Shown here piece by piece: positions 10,184 through 19,944 of a stretch of DNA of 64,000 bases (positions are counted from its first letter, which is position 1; each line of letters begins with the position of its first letter). A model generated the notes under the pieces. The model saw only the letters and a list, made by a program, of their open reading frames with translations. It was not told the origin of the DNA and ran no database searches. The translations under genes and the position numbers were made by a program. Source of the stretch: Desulfotignum sp. (lineage in GTDB: Bacteria; Desulfobacterota; Desulfobacteria; Desulfobacterales; Desulfobacteraceae); assembly GCA_021737695.1 (NCBI GenBank), contig JAIPDL010000001.1, positions 110,002 to 174,001 on the forward strand, written 5' to 3'.

Positions 10184-10909
10184 ATGGATTTTTTTCGAGG
10201 CATTCAATACAATATTCAGGGGTTGACGCTGTCATTACGTCATCCACAACTGCTGTGGCTCGGGCTGTTGCGGTTTGCCGTCATCCTGATTTTGACGGTG
10301 TTGTTCTCAGGAATGATTTTATTGAATCATGACGTGATCATGTCTAAAATCTGGACTCTGCCGGACAGCGGGGGGTTGGTCTATGTCTGGCACCTGGTGT
10401 CCTGGCTGCTGTCCCTGGTACTGGCCGCCCTGAGTGTGGTGGTGGCCTATCTGGTGGCTCAGGTGTGTTTCAATGTATTCATCATGGATTACATGTCCCG
10501 GGTCACGGAAAAAATTGTTCTGGGAAAAGAGATCTCCTATGCTGACGGTTCCTGGATCAAGCTGGCGGGGTATTTGATTTTTCAGGAAATTCCCCGGGCC
10601 GTCATACCCATGATCATCACCATTGTCATCATGGTGGCAGGCTTTTTAACCCCCCTGGGGCCGGTGATTTTCTTTTTGTCGGCCATCACCGCCGGGGTGT
10701 TTCTGGCCTGGGACAATACCGACCTGGTCCCGGCCAGGCAGATGCGTCCGTTCAGGGATCGATTCGGGTTTCTGCGGCAGAACTTAGGCTTTCATATCGG
10801 GTTCGGTCTGCTGCTGATCGTTCCATGGTTCAATATTCTGACACTCTCATTTGCCCCGGTAGGGGCCACATTGTATCACATTCACAAACTTGAAAAGGAA
10901 TTGAAATGA
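10184..10909 (+). CDS. EI24/CysZ-like integral membrane protein
   Basis: A membrane protein of 241 residues from the ATG at 10184. AAGGA lies 8 bases upstream of that ATG, which favours it over the one at 10169. The opening [24 protein letters not shown] and four to six hydrophobic segments match the EI24/CysZ domain family, which includes the E. coli sulfate transporter CysZ. Function in this subgroup is unproven. Its stop overlaps the next start in an ATGA, so it is translationally coupled to the epimerase. That coupling suggests a cell-surface role, but sulfate uptake is also possible. Confidence 0.75.
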   Translation: MDFFRGIQYNIQGLTLSLRHPQLLWLGLLRFAVILILTVLFSGMILLNHDVIMSKIWTLPDSGGLVYVWHLVSWLLSLVLAALSVVVAYLVAQVCFNVFIMDYMSRVTEKIVLGKEISYADGSWIKLAGYLIFQEIPRAVIPMIITIVIMVAGFLTPLGPVIFFLSAITAGVFLAWDNTDLVPARQMRPFRDRFGFLRQNLGFHIGFGLLLIVPWFNILTLSFAPVGATLYHIHKLEKELK

Positions 10910-11913
10910 ACGTTCTTGTCACCGGCGCTGCCGGATTTATCGGCTACAGCCTGAGTGCACGCCTGCTGGAGTCAGGGCATACGGTTTACGGCATTGACAA
11001 TCTCAATGATTATTATGATGTAACCCTGAAGCAGGCCCGACTGGCCCGGCTGGAGAAAAAGCCAGGCTTTGTGTTTCAGAAACTGGACCTGGCAGACCGC
11101 CAGAATATGGCGGCTTTGTTTGCGTCCCACGCGTTTGATTGTGTGGTGAATCTGGCGGCCCAGGCCGGGGTGCGCCACAGCATTGAAAATCCAGCCACGT
11201 ATGTGGACAGCAACCTGACAGGATTTGCAAATGTTCTGGAAGGATGCCGCCACAGCAAGGTGAAACACCTGGTGTATGCGTCCTCATCATCGGTGTATGG
11301 TTTAAATACCCATATGCCGTTTTCCGTGCACCAGAACGTGGATCATCCCATCAGCCTGTATGCCGCTTCCAAAAAAGCCAACGAACTCATGGCCCACACC
11401 TATAGTTATCTGTATGATCTGCCGACAACCGGGCTGCGGTTTTTCACGGTGTACGGCCCCTGGGGCCGGCCGGACATGGCATTGTTCCTGTTTACCAGGG
11501 CGATTTTGGAAAACGAGCCCATCAAAGTGTTCAACCACGGGAAAATGCAGCGGGATTTCACCTATATCGATGATATTGTGGAAGGGGTGATCCGGGTCAT
11601 GAACCGGATTCCGGAAGCAGACCCGGAATGGTCTTCGGACCGGCCGGATCCGTCATCAAGCTGCGCACCTTACCGGTTGTACAATATCGGAAACAACCAG
11701 CCCGTGGCGCTGATGGATTTTGTCAAAGCCATTGAAACCGCGTTAGGCAAAAAAGCCCAAATAGAGTATCTGCCGCTTCAGCCTGGAGATGTGCCGGCCA
11801 CCTATGCCGATGTGAGCGATCTGATGGCTGATACCGGATTCAAACCATCCACGCCTGTGCCCCAGGGGATTCAACAGTTTGTGGACTGGTACCTGGCTTA
11901 TTACAGCCACTAG
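10906..11913 (+). CDS. UDP-glucuronate 4-epimerase-like NAD-dependent epimerase
   Basis: This 335-residue extended SDR epimerase starts with the Rossmann motif TGAAGFIG. It carries the catalytic YAASKKANE (YxxxK), an upstream SSSSVYG serine strand, and the substrate motif GPWGRPDMA. The [16 protein letters not shown] segment and the [11 protein letters not shown] motif are typical of UDP-glucuronate 4-epimerases (CapI/LspL), which make UDP-galacturonate for capsule or LPS. It overlaps the upstream membrane gene by 4 bases and converges on pepN 3 bases away. It probably feeds sugar nucleotides to the polysaccharide locus further along, where a UDP-glucose dehydrogenase could supply its substrate. 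Confidence 0.88.
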   Translation: MNVLVTGAAGFIGYSLSARLLESGHTVYGIDNLNDYYDVTLKQARLARLEKKPGFVFQKLDLADRQNMAALFASHAFDCVVNLAAQAGVRHSIENPATYVDSNLTGFANVLEGCRHSKVKHLVYASSSSVYGLNTHMPFSVHQNVDHPISLYAASKKANELMAHTYSYLYDLPTTGLRFFTVYGPWGRPDMALFLFTRAILENEPIKVFNHGKMQRDFTYIDDIVEGVIRVMNRIPEADPEWSSDRPDPSSSCAPYRLYNIGNNQPVALMDFVKAIETALGKKAQIEYLPLQPGDVPATYADVSDLMADTGFKPSTPVPQGIQQFVDWYLAYYSH

Positions 11914-11916
11914 CCG

Positions 11917-14529
11917 TCAGGCCAGAGCCCGGGACACGATCTCATACACATTGGTGGACAGGTTCGAAGCCGCTGCCAGGGTTTCAAGCGATTGTTTCAT
12001 CAAGACCCTGCGATCGGGATCATATTTTTTCCATTGATTGAAACATCTGGCCAGCCGGGCCGCGATCTGGTGGTTGATTGTGTCCAGTTCCAGGATTTTG
12101 TCCGTGATAAACGTATATCCGTTGCCGGTTTTTTCGTGGAAATGAACGGGATTGTTCATGGCAAACCCGTAAACCAGTGCCCGGACCCGGTTGGGATTGG
12201 TCAAGGTGAAATCCGGATGATTCACCAGATCAATTACAGACGTCAGGGTCCCGGGCAGGGGAGAAACCGCCTGAACCAGAAACCACTTGTCCATGACCAG
12301 CGGATCATGGGACCATTTATCATAAAACCGGGCCGCGCTTTTTCGTTTCAACTCAGGGGTGGTGGTGCAAAGTATTTTAAAACCGGCAAATTCATCGGTC
12401 ATGTTTTCTGCCGCCAGAAATGCCTTCCATACAATGTCGTGGACAGATGCTGTGCCAAGGCTTGCCAGATAGGATATTGCCAGGTTTCTCAACCCTCTGT
12501 TCCCGATATCCTGGATGGAAAGGCTTCCGGGATCGGAGAGACCGCACTGGTCAATGGTTTTCAAAAACAAAGGGGTAAGCGTGGCGGCCAAGTGGGTTTT
12601 TAAATGCTGTCTGGCCTCATGGATGGCATCCACATCAATGCGGTCAAACAGATTTGCCAGTTCTGTTTCCTGGGGAATGGCCAGGGCTTTGGCCAGAAAT
12701 GCCCGGTCTGCTGACCGGTCTGACAAAGCGGTTTCAAATGCCTGGATCAGGTTCTGCGATACAATCAACGGCCGGTGCCGGGAGATGGCTGACACCAGGT
12801 GCCGGATCTCTTTGTTGAACAATGTCTGGGCCGCATCCCACCGGTTGAAGTCATCGGTGTCATGGGCCATGAGAAACGCCAGTTCTTCATCCGAAAAATC
12901 AGTGGATATCTTGACCGGGGCGGAAAACTGCCGGAACACCGAGGGCAGGGTGCCGGAAGGCACGTTCTGAAACACCACAGTGTGTGTGTCCGCCGTCATC
13001 TGGACCAATGCCTCTTGTTCTGGAATGATGTCTTTACCCTTAGGATCAATCAATCCCATGCGGATGGGGATATGCAACGGCTGTTTTTCAGTCTGATTTC
13101 TGTCGGGCGGTGTGTGCTGGGCAAAGGTCACTGACAGGGTCCGGGTGTCTGGGTCATAGGACCGGGTCACTGTCACTGTAGGCGTACCGGACTGGGTGTA
13201 CCATCGCTTGAACTGGGTCATGTCCATATGGCCGGCCTGAGCCATGACAGACAAAAAATCCTCGACCGTGACGGGCATGCCGTCAAACTGCTTGAAATAC
13301 AAGGCCATTCCCTGTTGAAACGCAGTTTCCCCCAGGAACTGATGGATCATACGGATCAGTTCCGCGCCTTTTTCATACACGGTCATGGTGTAGAAATTGT
13401 CCATTTTGATATAGGCGTCCGGCCGCACAGGGTGGGCCATGGGTCCGCTGTCTTCCGAAAACTGCAAGGATCGAAGTGTTTTGACATTGCTGATGCGCTC
13501 CACGGATCGGGAATTCAGATCCGAGGTGAATTCCTGATCTCTGAAAACGGTCAACCCTTCTTTCAGGCTGAGCTGGAACCAGTTTTTCAGGGTGACCCGG
13601 TTGCCTGTCCAGTTGTGAAAATATTCGTGTCCGATCACCCGCTGGATGTTCATGAAATCGTCATCCGTAGCCGTGGCCGGGTCTGCGAGCACATATTTGG
13701 CGTTGAAAATGTTCAACCCCTTGTTTTCCATGGCACCGGCATTAAAATCATTGATGGCCACAATCTGGTAAAGATCCAGGTCATATTCGAGATTGAACCG
13801 GTCCTCATCCCATTTGACGGCCTGTTTGAGGCAGGCCATGGCATGGTGGCACTTGTCGATATTTTCCGGCTCTGCAAAGATTTTCAAGGTGATCTGTTTT
13901 CCGGACCGGGTGATAAACGGCGATTCAATCCAGGACAGATTACCGGCCACCAGAGCGAACAGGTAGCACGGTTTTTTGAATGGATCCACCCATGTCACAA
14001 AATGCCGGTTATCCGGCAGATTCCCTGATTTCACGGGGTTGCCGTTGGATAACAGCACCGGGCATGCAGTTTTGTCCGCAATGATGGTACAGGTATACCG
14101 GGTCATGACATCGGGCCGGTCCGGAAACGGGGTGATGTTGCGGAACCCTTCGGCTTCGCACTGGGTGCAGTAAATACCGCTGGATTGATACAATCCCTCC
14201 AGCCGGGTGTTTTTCTCCGGACAAAGCAAAGTCCTGGTTTCCAAAGTAAACCGGTCCGGCACATCCGGTACAATGAACTGTTTTCCATCTGCCTGATAAT
14301 CTTGAGCAGGCAGGTCCCGGCCATTCAGTGTTACAGACAGAATCCGGAAATCCCCCATATCCATTTTCAGAACACAAGATTTTTTGGATTTGTCAGGGTT
14401 TTTAAAAAAGGTCAACGTTGAAGTCACCCGGGTCTCCTGGGGCCGGATATCAAAAACAAGGGTCACGCGGTCCACCAGAAAATCAGGCGGGGTATAATCT
14501 TTGAGTAATACAGAGGCAAGTGTTGTCAT
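11917..14529 (-). CDS. pepN: Aminopeptidase N (M1 family)
   Basis: PepN is a cytoplasmic zinc aminopeptidase in general peptide turnover. The 870 residues match the E. coli-type enzyme. The exopeptidase motif GAMENKGLN is near 265 and the zinc site HEYFH is at 301-305, with the third ligand Glu at 324 in LKEGLTVFRDQEF. The C-terminal DUF3458-type helical domain is complete. No signal peptide is visible. It stands alone on the minus strand, back to back with the exopolysaccharide locus. Confidence 0.97.
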   Translation of the reverse strand: MTTLASVLLKDYTPPDFLVDRVTLVFDIRPQETRVTSTLTFFKNPDKSKKSCVLKMDMGDFRILSVTLNGRDLPAQDYQADGKQFIVPDVPDRFTLETRTLLCPEKNTRLEGLYQSSGIYCTQCEAEGFRNITPFPDRPDVMTRYTCTIIADKTACPVLLSNGNPVKSGNLPDNRHFVTWVDPFKKPCYLFALVAGNLSWIESPFITRSGKQITLKIFAEPENIDKCHHAMACLKQAVKWDEDRFNLEYDLDLYQIVAINDFNAGAMENKGLNIFNAKYVLADPATATDDDFMNIQRVIGHEYFHNWTGNRVTLKNWFQLSLKEGLTVFRDQEFTSDLNSRSVERISNVKTLRSLQFSEDSGPMAHPVRPDAYIKMDNFYTMTVYEKGAELIRMIHQFLGETAFQQGMALYFKQFDGMPVTVEDFLSVMAQAGHMDMTQFKRWYTQSGTPTVTVTRSYDPDTRTLSVTFAQHTPPDRNQTEKQPLHIPIRMGLIDPKGKDIIPEQEALVQMTADTHTVVFQNVPSGTLPSVFRQFSAPVKISTDFSDEELAFLMAHDTDDFNRWDAAQTLFNKEIRHLVSAISRHRPLIVSQNLIQAFETALSDRSADRAFLAKALAIPQETELANLFDRIDVDAIHEARQHLKTHLAATLTPLFLKTIDQCGLSDPGSLSIQDIGNRGLRNLAISYLASLGTASVHDIVWKAFLAAENMTDEFAGFKILCTTTPELKRKSAARFYDKWSHDPLVMDKWFLVQAVSPLPGTLTSVIDLVNHPDFTLTNPNRVRALVYGFAMNNPVHFHEKTGNGYTFITDKILELDTINHQIAARLARCFNQWKKYDPDRRVLMKQSLETLAAASNLSTNVYEIVSRALA

Positions 14530-14591
14530 AATATGACAGATTAATTGGAATAACAGCGCTTGTCAATATCTGGATCCCGGGTTCTTTGGGG

Positions 14592-14620
14592 TTGACAAAA
14601 CAGCCCGGCTAAGAAAGAAT
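14592..14620 (+). promoter_or_regulatory. Sigma-70-like promoter of the exopolysaccharide locus
   Basis: A perfect -35 TTGACA at 14592-14597 is followed after exactly 17 bases by AAGAAT at 14615-14620, a 4-of-6 match to the -10. It sits in the only sizeable gap (156 bp) between pepN and the chain-length gene. The implied leader is about 60 bases. The link to the operon is inference. Confidence 0.45.
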
Positions 14621-14685
14621 GCGCGCATAAACAAATAGAATCGCGATACTCGTTTTTCAATTTTTTCAGCAGGTATGACAAGGTC

Positions 14686-16314
14686 ATGGTAAATACGCTG
14701 CAACCCCAGAAACCGATCAAACCGGAAGAGATTCTGGAGATCATTGTCAGAAGAAAATGGCTGATCATTCTGCCTGTCTGTTGTTTTCTGACGCTGGGAG
14801 TCGTGCTGACGCTCACCGCCCCCAAGACCTACCAGGCCTCCACTCTGATTCTGGTTCAACAGCAGAGCGTGCCATCGGAATATGTCCGGTCCGTGGTGAC
14901 CTCGAGTATCAACCAGCGGATCAGTACCATTTCCCAGCAGATTCTGAGCCGGAGCAACCTTGAAAAGATCATCGGTCAGTTCAACCTGTATGCGGACAAG
15001 CCTGATATGTATCTGGAAGACAAAATCGAAGACATGCGGCAACGGGTTCAGGTAAAAATTGAACAGGCCCGGGGGGGGACCGAAGCGTTTTCCATTCGGT
15101 TCAGCGGCAGAGATCCACACCGGGTCATGCAAATTGCCAATACCCTTGCCAGTTATTTCATGGATGAAAACCTTAAGGTCAGAGAAGCCCAGGCCGTGGG
15201 AACCAGCGAATTTCTGGAGCAGGAACTGGAAAAGACCCGTCAGCGCCTGGAAGAGATGGAAACCAGATTGTCAACATATCGTGCCGCTCACATCGGGGGC
15301 CTTCCCGATGAACTGGACAGCAATCTGAGAACCCTGGACCGGCTTCAGCAGCAGATGGCGGACAAACATGTCATTCTCAGGGAAACGAAAACATCGCTGG
15401 CTCTGGTGGAATCCCGGATAAGCGAGATCGAAACCCGCTCCCGCCAACCTTTTCAAAATGGCGCTGACACACCGGCAACCGGTTCAGGAGTCATGGGTAC
15501 GGAAAATCAGGAAAAACTGTCCCAGGCCCGCCAGGAATACGACCGGCTGCTTACCGTTTACACCCCTCGTCACCCGGATGTGAAGCGGCTTTTGAAAACC
15601 ATTGAAAATCTCGAACAACAAGTGGCCGAGGAAAACGAACGCAGTTCTGAAATCAAAGACCCTGGACAGTCCGCCCCGGTTCCGGATTCATATGATCCCC
15701 AGCTGGCACGGTTGAGATCTGAACAGGATCAGTTGGAAAAAGAGATTCAGGCCCTGACCATGGAACTGGATGGAATCGAAAAAAAGATGAAGGCCTATCA
15801 AAAAAGGGTGGAACAAACCCCCCGCCGGGAGATGGAGCTGCAATCATTGAACCGGGATTATGCCAATATCAAGGAAGTCTACAATTCGCTGTTGAATCGA
15901 AAACTGGAAGCAGAACTGTCTGTGAATATGGAAAAAAGACAGAAAGGCGAGCAGTTCAGAATTCTGGATTCTGCCAAATTACCGGAAAAACCGGTGTCAC
16001 CAGATGTCAAAAAATATTTTTTCCTGTCCGTGGTTGCCGGGTTCGGACTGGCTGCCGGGATTATTTTTCTTCTGGAATTTTTTGATTCATCTATACGGCA
16101 GGATGAGCAGATCGAAGAGGACCTTGGCCTGGCAATTCTGGCCGATATTCCGGAATTGCAGTCTCCGGGCACAACCACGCGCAACCGGGTGGAAATGGCT
16201 GCCTTTGCGTCATGCTGTCTGTATGCGGCGGCATTTCTGTCGTTTTTTGCCGTCCTTTATGTCAAAGGTCTGGACCGGACCCTCGATGCCATAAAAACAA
16301 TGTTGCATGTGTAA
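14686..16314 (+). CDS. Polysaccharide chain-length determinant (Wzz/GNVR type, exosortase-locus form)
   Basis: This inner-membrane co-polymerase (542 residues) controls polysaccharide length and works with the kinase encoded next. It has an N-terminal membrane segment at about 27-47, a long periplasmic part with coiled coils (about 170-390), the GNVR-like REMELQSLNRDYANIKEVYN near 384, and a second membrane segment near 445-465. A third C-terminal hydrophobic stretch (about 505-525) is typical of the PEP-CTERM-locus subfamily. First gene of the cluster, 28 bases before the kinase. The start ATG at 14686 has only a weak AGG upstream. Confidence 0.9.
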   Translation: MVNTLQPQKPIKPEEILEIIVRRKWLIILPVCCFLTLGVVLTLTAPKTYQASTLILVQQQSVPSEYVRSVVTSSINQRISTISQQILSRSNLEKIIGQFNLYADKPDMYLEDKIEDMRQRVQVKIEQARGGTEAFSIRFSGRDPHRVMQIANTLASYFMDENLKVREAQAVGTSEFLEQELEKTRQRLEEMETRLSTYRAAHIGGLPDELDSNLRTLDRLQQQMADKHVILRETKTSLALVESRISEIETRSRQPFQNGADTPATGSGVMGTENQEKLSQARQEYDRLLTVYTPRHPDVKRLLKTIENLEQQVAEENERSSEIKDPGQSAPVPDSYDPQLARLRSEQDQLEKEIQALTMELDGIEKKMKAYQKRVEQTPRREMELQSLNRDYANIKEVYNSLLNRKLEAELSVNMEKRQKGEQFRILDSAKLPEKPVSPDVKKYFFLSVVAGFGLAAGIIFLLEFFDSSIRQDEQIEEDLGLAILADIPELQSPGTTTRNRVEMAAFASCCLYAAAFLSFFAVLYVKGLDRTLDAIKTMLHV

Positions 16315-16342
16315 CTGCATGGATTGACAAGGGGATACTGAC

Positions 16343-17164
16343 GTGGGAAAACTTTTCGATGCCCTGGAAAAAGCCAGGCAGAACCATGAAATACAGGAGC
16401 ATGCAATCCAGGACCATCTAGTCCCGGACCAGGAAGTACAAAGCAAAAGGATTCCTGCCAATGACCGGCAGACTTTGCCGGACACCGTTCATCCGTCCAT
16501 TATAACCCTGTTGAAACCCCATTCCCTGGAAGCGGAGCAATTCAGACTTTTGAAAAACAATATCCTGTTTCCTGAAAAAGGGGATCCGCCCCGGTCCATC
16601 ATGATCACCAGCCCGTCTCCGTGTGAAGGCAAATCGTTTGTCTCAGCCAATCTGGCAGTCAGTATTGCCCGAAGCATTGATGAATATGTGTTACTCATGG
16701 ATTGTGACCTACGATCGCCGACGCTTCACACCCTGTTCAGCTTTCCGGACGGCCCGGGGCTCAGTGATCATCTGTCCCGGGTCATGCCGTTGCCTGACCT
16801 GCTCAAAAAAACCCTTATCAGCAAACTGACTCTGCTGCCGGCAGGCACGATTCCGCCGAATCCATCTGAACTGCTGTCATCGGAGCAGATGCGGACCCTG
16901 CTCCATGAGGTCAAATCCAGGTATCCGGACCGATATGTGATCATTGACACCCCACCCCCCAACCTCACGTCTGAAACCAATGCCATTTCCAGGGTGGTTG
17001 ATGGCATTGTGATTGTGGTCCGGTACGGGAAAACCACACGGAAACAGGTGAATGAGATCATTGATATCTATGGCAGGAAAAAAATTCTGGGGGTGATTAA
17101 AAATTTTTCAAAAAAACCGGTGTTGTCCCGGTATCCCTACAGCCATTATGGCAACAAAAGTTGA
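16343..17164 (+). CDS. BY-type tyrosine autokinase (CpsD/CapB-like)
   Basis: A cytoplasmic P-loop tyrosine kinase that partners with the chain-length protein to regulate polymerisation. It starts at GTG 16343, with AAGGGGAT about 7 bases upstream. The deviant Walker A is SPSPCEGKS at 90-98; the usual Gly at 94 is Cys. Walker A' is LLMDCDLRSP near 115-124 and Walker B is VIIDTPPP with D202. The tail SRYPYSHYGNKS has three tyrosines as autophosphorylation sites. The N-terminal MGKLFDALEKA is shared with exosortase-locus kinases. The 273 residues are a usual length. Confidence 0.9.
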   Translation: MGKLFDALEKARQNHEIQEHAIQDHLVPDQEVQSKRIPANDRQTLPDTVHPSIITLLKPHSLEAEQFRLLKNNILFPEKGDPPRSIMITSPSPCEGKSFVSANLAVSIARSIDEYVLLMDCDLRSPTLHTLFSFPDGPGLSDHLSRVMPLPDLLKKTLISKLTLLPAGTIPPNPSELLSSEQMRTLLHEVKSRYPDRYVIIDTPPPNLTSETNAISRVVDGIVIVVRYGKTTRKQVNEIIDIYGRKKILGVIKNFSKKPVLSRYPYSHYGNKS

Positions 17165-17261
17165 ATTGTTCAGGGTTTTGTATTAAATAGGAACAGGCAT
17201 TCAAACGGGTGCCGTGTTAGAGGGGTGCTGGTGCATGAAACGGCACCGAAAGGGCGGAGCT

Positions 17262-17849
17262 ATGCGCAAACGGATTTGTATCATGACAACAGGGGTGGCC
17301 GCGTTGATTGTCTTGACCGCATTTTTTGCATCCGGGGCGGAAAAAAACGGCAGCATCAGTGCCAGTGGAGACTATCTCATCGGTGTCGGAGACGTCTTGA
17401 GTATCCATACATGGAAAGAGCCGGATCTGTCTTTGGATATGGTGCAGGTGCGCCGGGACGGGAAAATCACTTTTCCATTGCTGGACGACATTTTGGCCCT
17501 GGGCAAATCAACTGTGGCCCTGAAACAAACGATCCAGACCGGGCTGTCCAAATTTGTAGAAGCTCCTATGGTCACGGTGACCCTGGTCAATGCCGTGAGT
17601 CAGCGGTATTACATTCTGGGGGAGGTTCTGGAAGTCGGCGAATATCCGTTAATTAAAAATCTGACAGTAATCCAGGCCTTTGCCCTGGCCAAGGGATTCA
17701 CCCAATGGGCATCCAAGGACCGGATTTTGCTGTACCGGCGTAACGGAAAAGATCTTTCCGTGTTTCGAGTCGACTACAAAGATATTGTCAAAGGTCAAAT
17801 GAACAAGGATATTTTTCTGCAGGCCGATGATGTCATTATTGTGCCATAG
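17262..17849 (+). CDS. Polysaccharide export protein (Wza-like, PEP-CTERM-locus type)
   Basis: An envelope protein with a poly_export domain followed by one SLBB-like domain, forming part of the export channel. The ATG at 17262 is chosen because GGCGGAG lies just upstream; it gives a clean signal peptide of about 25 residues (ITTG-type hydrophobic core ending FFASGA). An upstream GTG at 17214 would bury that signal. The domain begins YLIGVGDVLSIHTWKEPDLS and the SLBB part is YYILGEVLEVGEYPL. No lipobox cysteine is obvious. It is short (195 residues), as in this subfamily. The next gene starts 7 bases after it. Confidence 0.88.
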   Translation: MRKRICIMTTGVAALIVLTAFFASGAEKNGSISASGDYLIGVGDVLSIHTWKEPDLSLDMVQVRRDGKITFPLLDDILALGKSTVALKQTIQTGLSKFVEAPMVTVTLVNAVSQRYYILGEVLEVGEYPLIKNLTVIQAFALAKGFTQWASKDRILLYRRNGKDLSVFRVDYKDIVKGQMNKDIFLQADDVIIVP

Positions 17850-17856
17850 CCATCCC

Positions 17857-19302
17857 ATGGGAAAAAAGATCAGCAGATACAGACAGAAAATTGTTCGATT
17901 TGTTGTTTTGATCTTAAGCTTTGTATGGGCCATTGCCGTACAAGGGCATGCCGGAACAGTATTTCAGGTCACTCCGGTGATGTCGGTGACCGAAGAATAT
18001 CAGGACAATTTTTTTTCCACCGGTACCAACAAACAGGAAGAGTTCATCACCACCTATGCCCTGCAATTCACTGCCGGCATTCTGGAAGAAAAACACCGCC
18101 TGTATCTGAGCTATTCTCCGGAGTATAAAGATTACAGGAATCTCAATGACCGGGACCGGCTCGGCCATTATGTGACGCTGACCGGAGAAATAAACCCGGC
18201 CCGGCACACGGATCTCATATATGGACTGGTATACGATGGAGACTCCGACAACCTGGAAGGGGAATCCAGAACTCACCAGGCCTATGTTTCAGGCACATCT
18301 CAGACGGGAAAAGCCACCCGCCTCACCTATGGCCACCAGTATGAAGATCGGTTCGACCGCCAGTCCCGTACCGGAGATTACAAGGAGCACACCCGCAACA
18401 CCAGCCGGGCCGGAGTGCATCACCAGTACGGTCCCAAAAACCATGTGCGGGTGACGTTTCTGTATGAATTTGATTCCTATGAAAACCCGGACCCGGATGC
18501 TTACACCCGGTACGAACCCGCAGGTTATGTTTCCTACTGGTTTTCTCCCGGATATGGAATGGATGCCAACCTGTCCTATGAAAACCGGGATTTTGACGAC
18601 ACCTTTGATTATACTCGAACCTTGTCCGGAGATGTCCGGTTCATCAAAACCGTTTCCAAAACCTTTGATACATTTGTGAAGTATCGGCATTCCTATTCGG
18701 AAACACAGGATTTGACCCATCACACCTTTCATCCGTCCGTGGGGTTTGACTGGCAGATCACCGAGGATTCGGGCATCTCCCTGGGTGTGGGGGCGTTGTT
18801 CCATGACTGGAGCAACCATGACAATGATTCCGTGGATCCGTTTTTGGATATCGATGCCTATAAAATATTCAGCTTCAGTCCCAGAACCCAACTGTCTTTG
18901 ACCGGCACCAGTGGATATGCCGCATCAGGAGACCAGGCATCCAGCCTGGGATTCACCACGTATTACCAGGCCGGCGCGCAGTTGAGTCATCTCCTGTTCA
19001 AAGAGGTGACATCCAACCTGTCCGCTGCGCTCCGGCGGGATGAGTACCAGGAAACCATATCAGACAGGGAAGATACCCGGATGATACTGGGGGCAAGCCT
19101 GGCCTGGCAGCCCCTGAAATGGTTGTATGTCAATGTCGGCTATTCATTTGTGGATTTCACTACCACGGATGCTTTTAGAGAGGATTACACGGACAACCGC
19201 CTGTTTTTGAAAATTGACCTGGTGCCTGAAACCCCGGTAACCATGTCAGCCGACCCGTCCAGGCAGGCCCTGGAAGATCAGTTGTTCAATTGGGAGCGAT
19301 AG
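17857..19302 (+). CDS. Outer-membrane beta-barrel protein of the exosortase locus
   Basis: From the ATG at 17857 this protein has 481 residues and a signal peptide ending near VQGHA. The rest is alternating polar/aromatic strands with dense Tyr and Asp, for example PARHTDLIYGLVYDGDSD, as in a large outer-membrane barrel. Position and pattern match the uncharacterised PEP-CTERM-associated barrel family that sits between the export protein and the exosortase. Its likely role is polysaccharide passage across the outer membrane; this is inferred, not shown. The ATG at 17827 is also open but would overlap the export gene and spoil the signal peptide. Confidence 0.75.
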   Translation: MGKKISRYRQKIVRFVVLILSFVWAIAVQGHAGTVFQVTPVMSVTEEYQDNFFSTGTNKQEEFITTYALQFTAGILEEKHRLYLSYSPEYKDYRNLNDRDRLGHYVTLTGEINPARHTDLIYGLVYDGDSDNLEGESRTHQAYVSGTSQTGKATRLTYGHQYEDRFDRQSRTGDYKEHTRNTSRAGVHHQYGPKNHVRVTFLYEFDSYENPDPDAYTRYEPAGYVSYWFSPGYGMDANLSYENRDFDDTFDYTRTLSGDVRFIKTVSKTFDTFVKYRHSYSETQDLTHHTFHPSVGFDWQITEDSGISLGVGALFHDWSNHDNDSVDPFLDIDAYKIFSFSPRTQLSLTGTSGYAASGDQASSLGFTTYYQAGAQLSHLLFKEVTSNLSAALRRDEYQETISDREDTRMILGASLAWQPLKWLYVNVGYSFVDFTTTDAFREDYTDNRLFLKIDLVPETPVTMSADPSRQALEDQLFNWER

Positions 19303-19304
19303 CC

Positions 19305-19940
19305 ATGTCCTGGATCCGATTCATCGCGGTGGTGACACTTCTGGCAGCTGCCCACGGGGCAGTGATGCTCACCAGCCGGACCGAAAATATCCCGCCGGTC
19401 AGAGCCTTCTATGATTTTCCGGACCGCATCGGTCCCTGGCAGGGCAAAAAAGGGGCTTTGGATGAAGCGATCTCCAATGTGCTGGGTGTGGAAGCGTATG
19501 TGCTGTCCGATTATACCCGGCCTCCTGGCCGGTTCGTTAACCTGTATATCGGGTTCTACCAGAGCCAGCGCCAGGGGGATCTGATCCATTCTCCCCGAAA
19601 CTGCATGCCCGGTGCCGGATGGAATATTGTGGAAACCGGCCGGGAGATCTTGATGGACCCTGAAACCGGAGAATCTTATAAAGTGGCCTTCCTGGTGTTG
19701 AAAAGAGGGAATCAATACCAGATGGTGCTCTACTGGTTCCATTCCAGGGGCCGAATCATCGCATCCGAGTATATGCAGAAAATCTGGCTGGTGACGGATG
19801 CGGTTTTCCGTAACCGCACCGACGGTGCATTTGTCCGGCTGATCACGCCGGTAAAAAACAGCCGTCAGGAAGCGGTCCAGTTGCTCAAAGATTTTGCCGG
19901 TCACCTCAAACCTTTATTAGACGATTATATCCCTTCCTGA
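19305..19940 (+). CDS. EpsI-type exosortase-associated protein (DUF3485)
   Basis: This 211-residue protein has an N-terminal membrane anchor (about 4-22) and the EpsI signature: a conserved QRQGDLIHSPRNCMPGAGW around 95-113. EpsI proteins occur beside or fused to exosortases and are needed for exopolysaccharide production in Methylobacillus; the mechanism is unknown. GGGAG about 9 bases before the ATG at 19305 favours that start over the TTG at 19290. It lies between the barrel gene (2-base gap) and the exosortase (4-base gap). Confidence 0.9.
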   Translation: MSWIRFIAVVTLLAAAHGAVMLTSRTENIPPVRAFYDFPDRIGPWQGKKGALDEAISNVLGVEAYVLSDYTRPPGRFVNLYIGFYQSQRQGDLIHSPRNCMPGAGWNIVETGREILMDPETGESYKVAFLVLKRGNQYQMVLYWFHSRGRIIASEYMQKIWLVTDAVFRNRTDGAFVRLITPVKNSRQEAVQLLKDFAGHLKPLLDDYIPS

Positions 19941-19944
19941 GGCC

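Noticed and set aside
14570..14620. Sigma-54 promoter upstream of the polysaccharide locus
   Set aside because: The GG and GC elements at the required -24/-12 spacing are absent, while a sigma-70 pair is clear.
15070..15079. Run of nine G as a possible frameshift site in the chain-length gene
   Set aside because: The frame reads cleanly through it and the protein is full length; a programmed shift is not supported.
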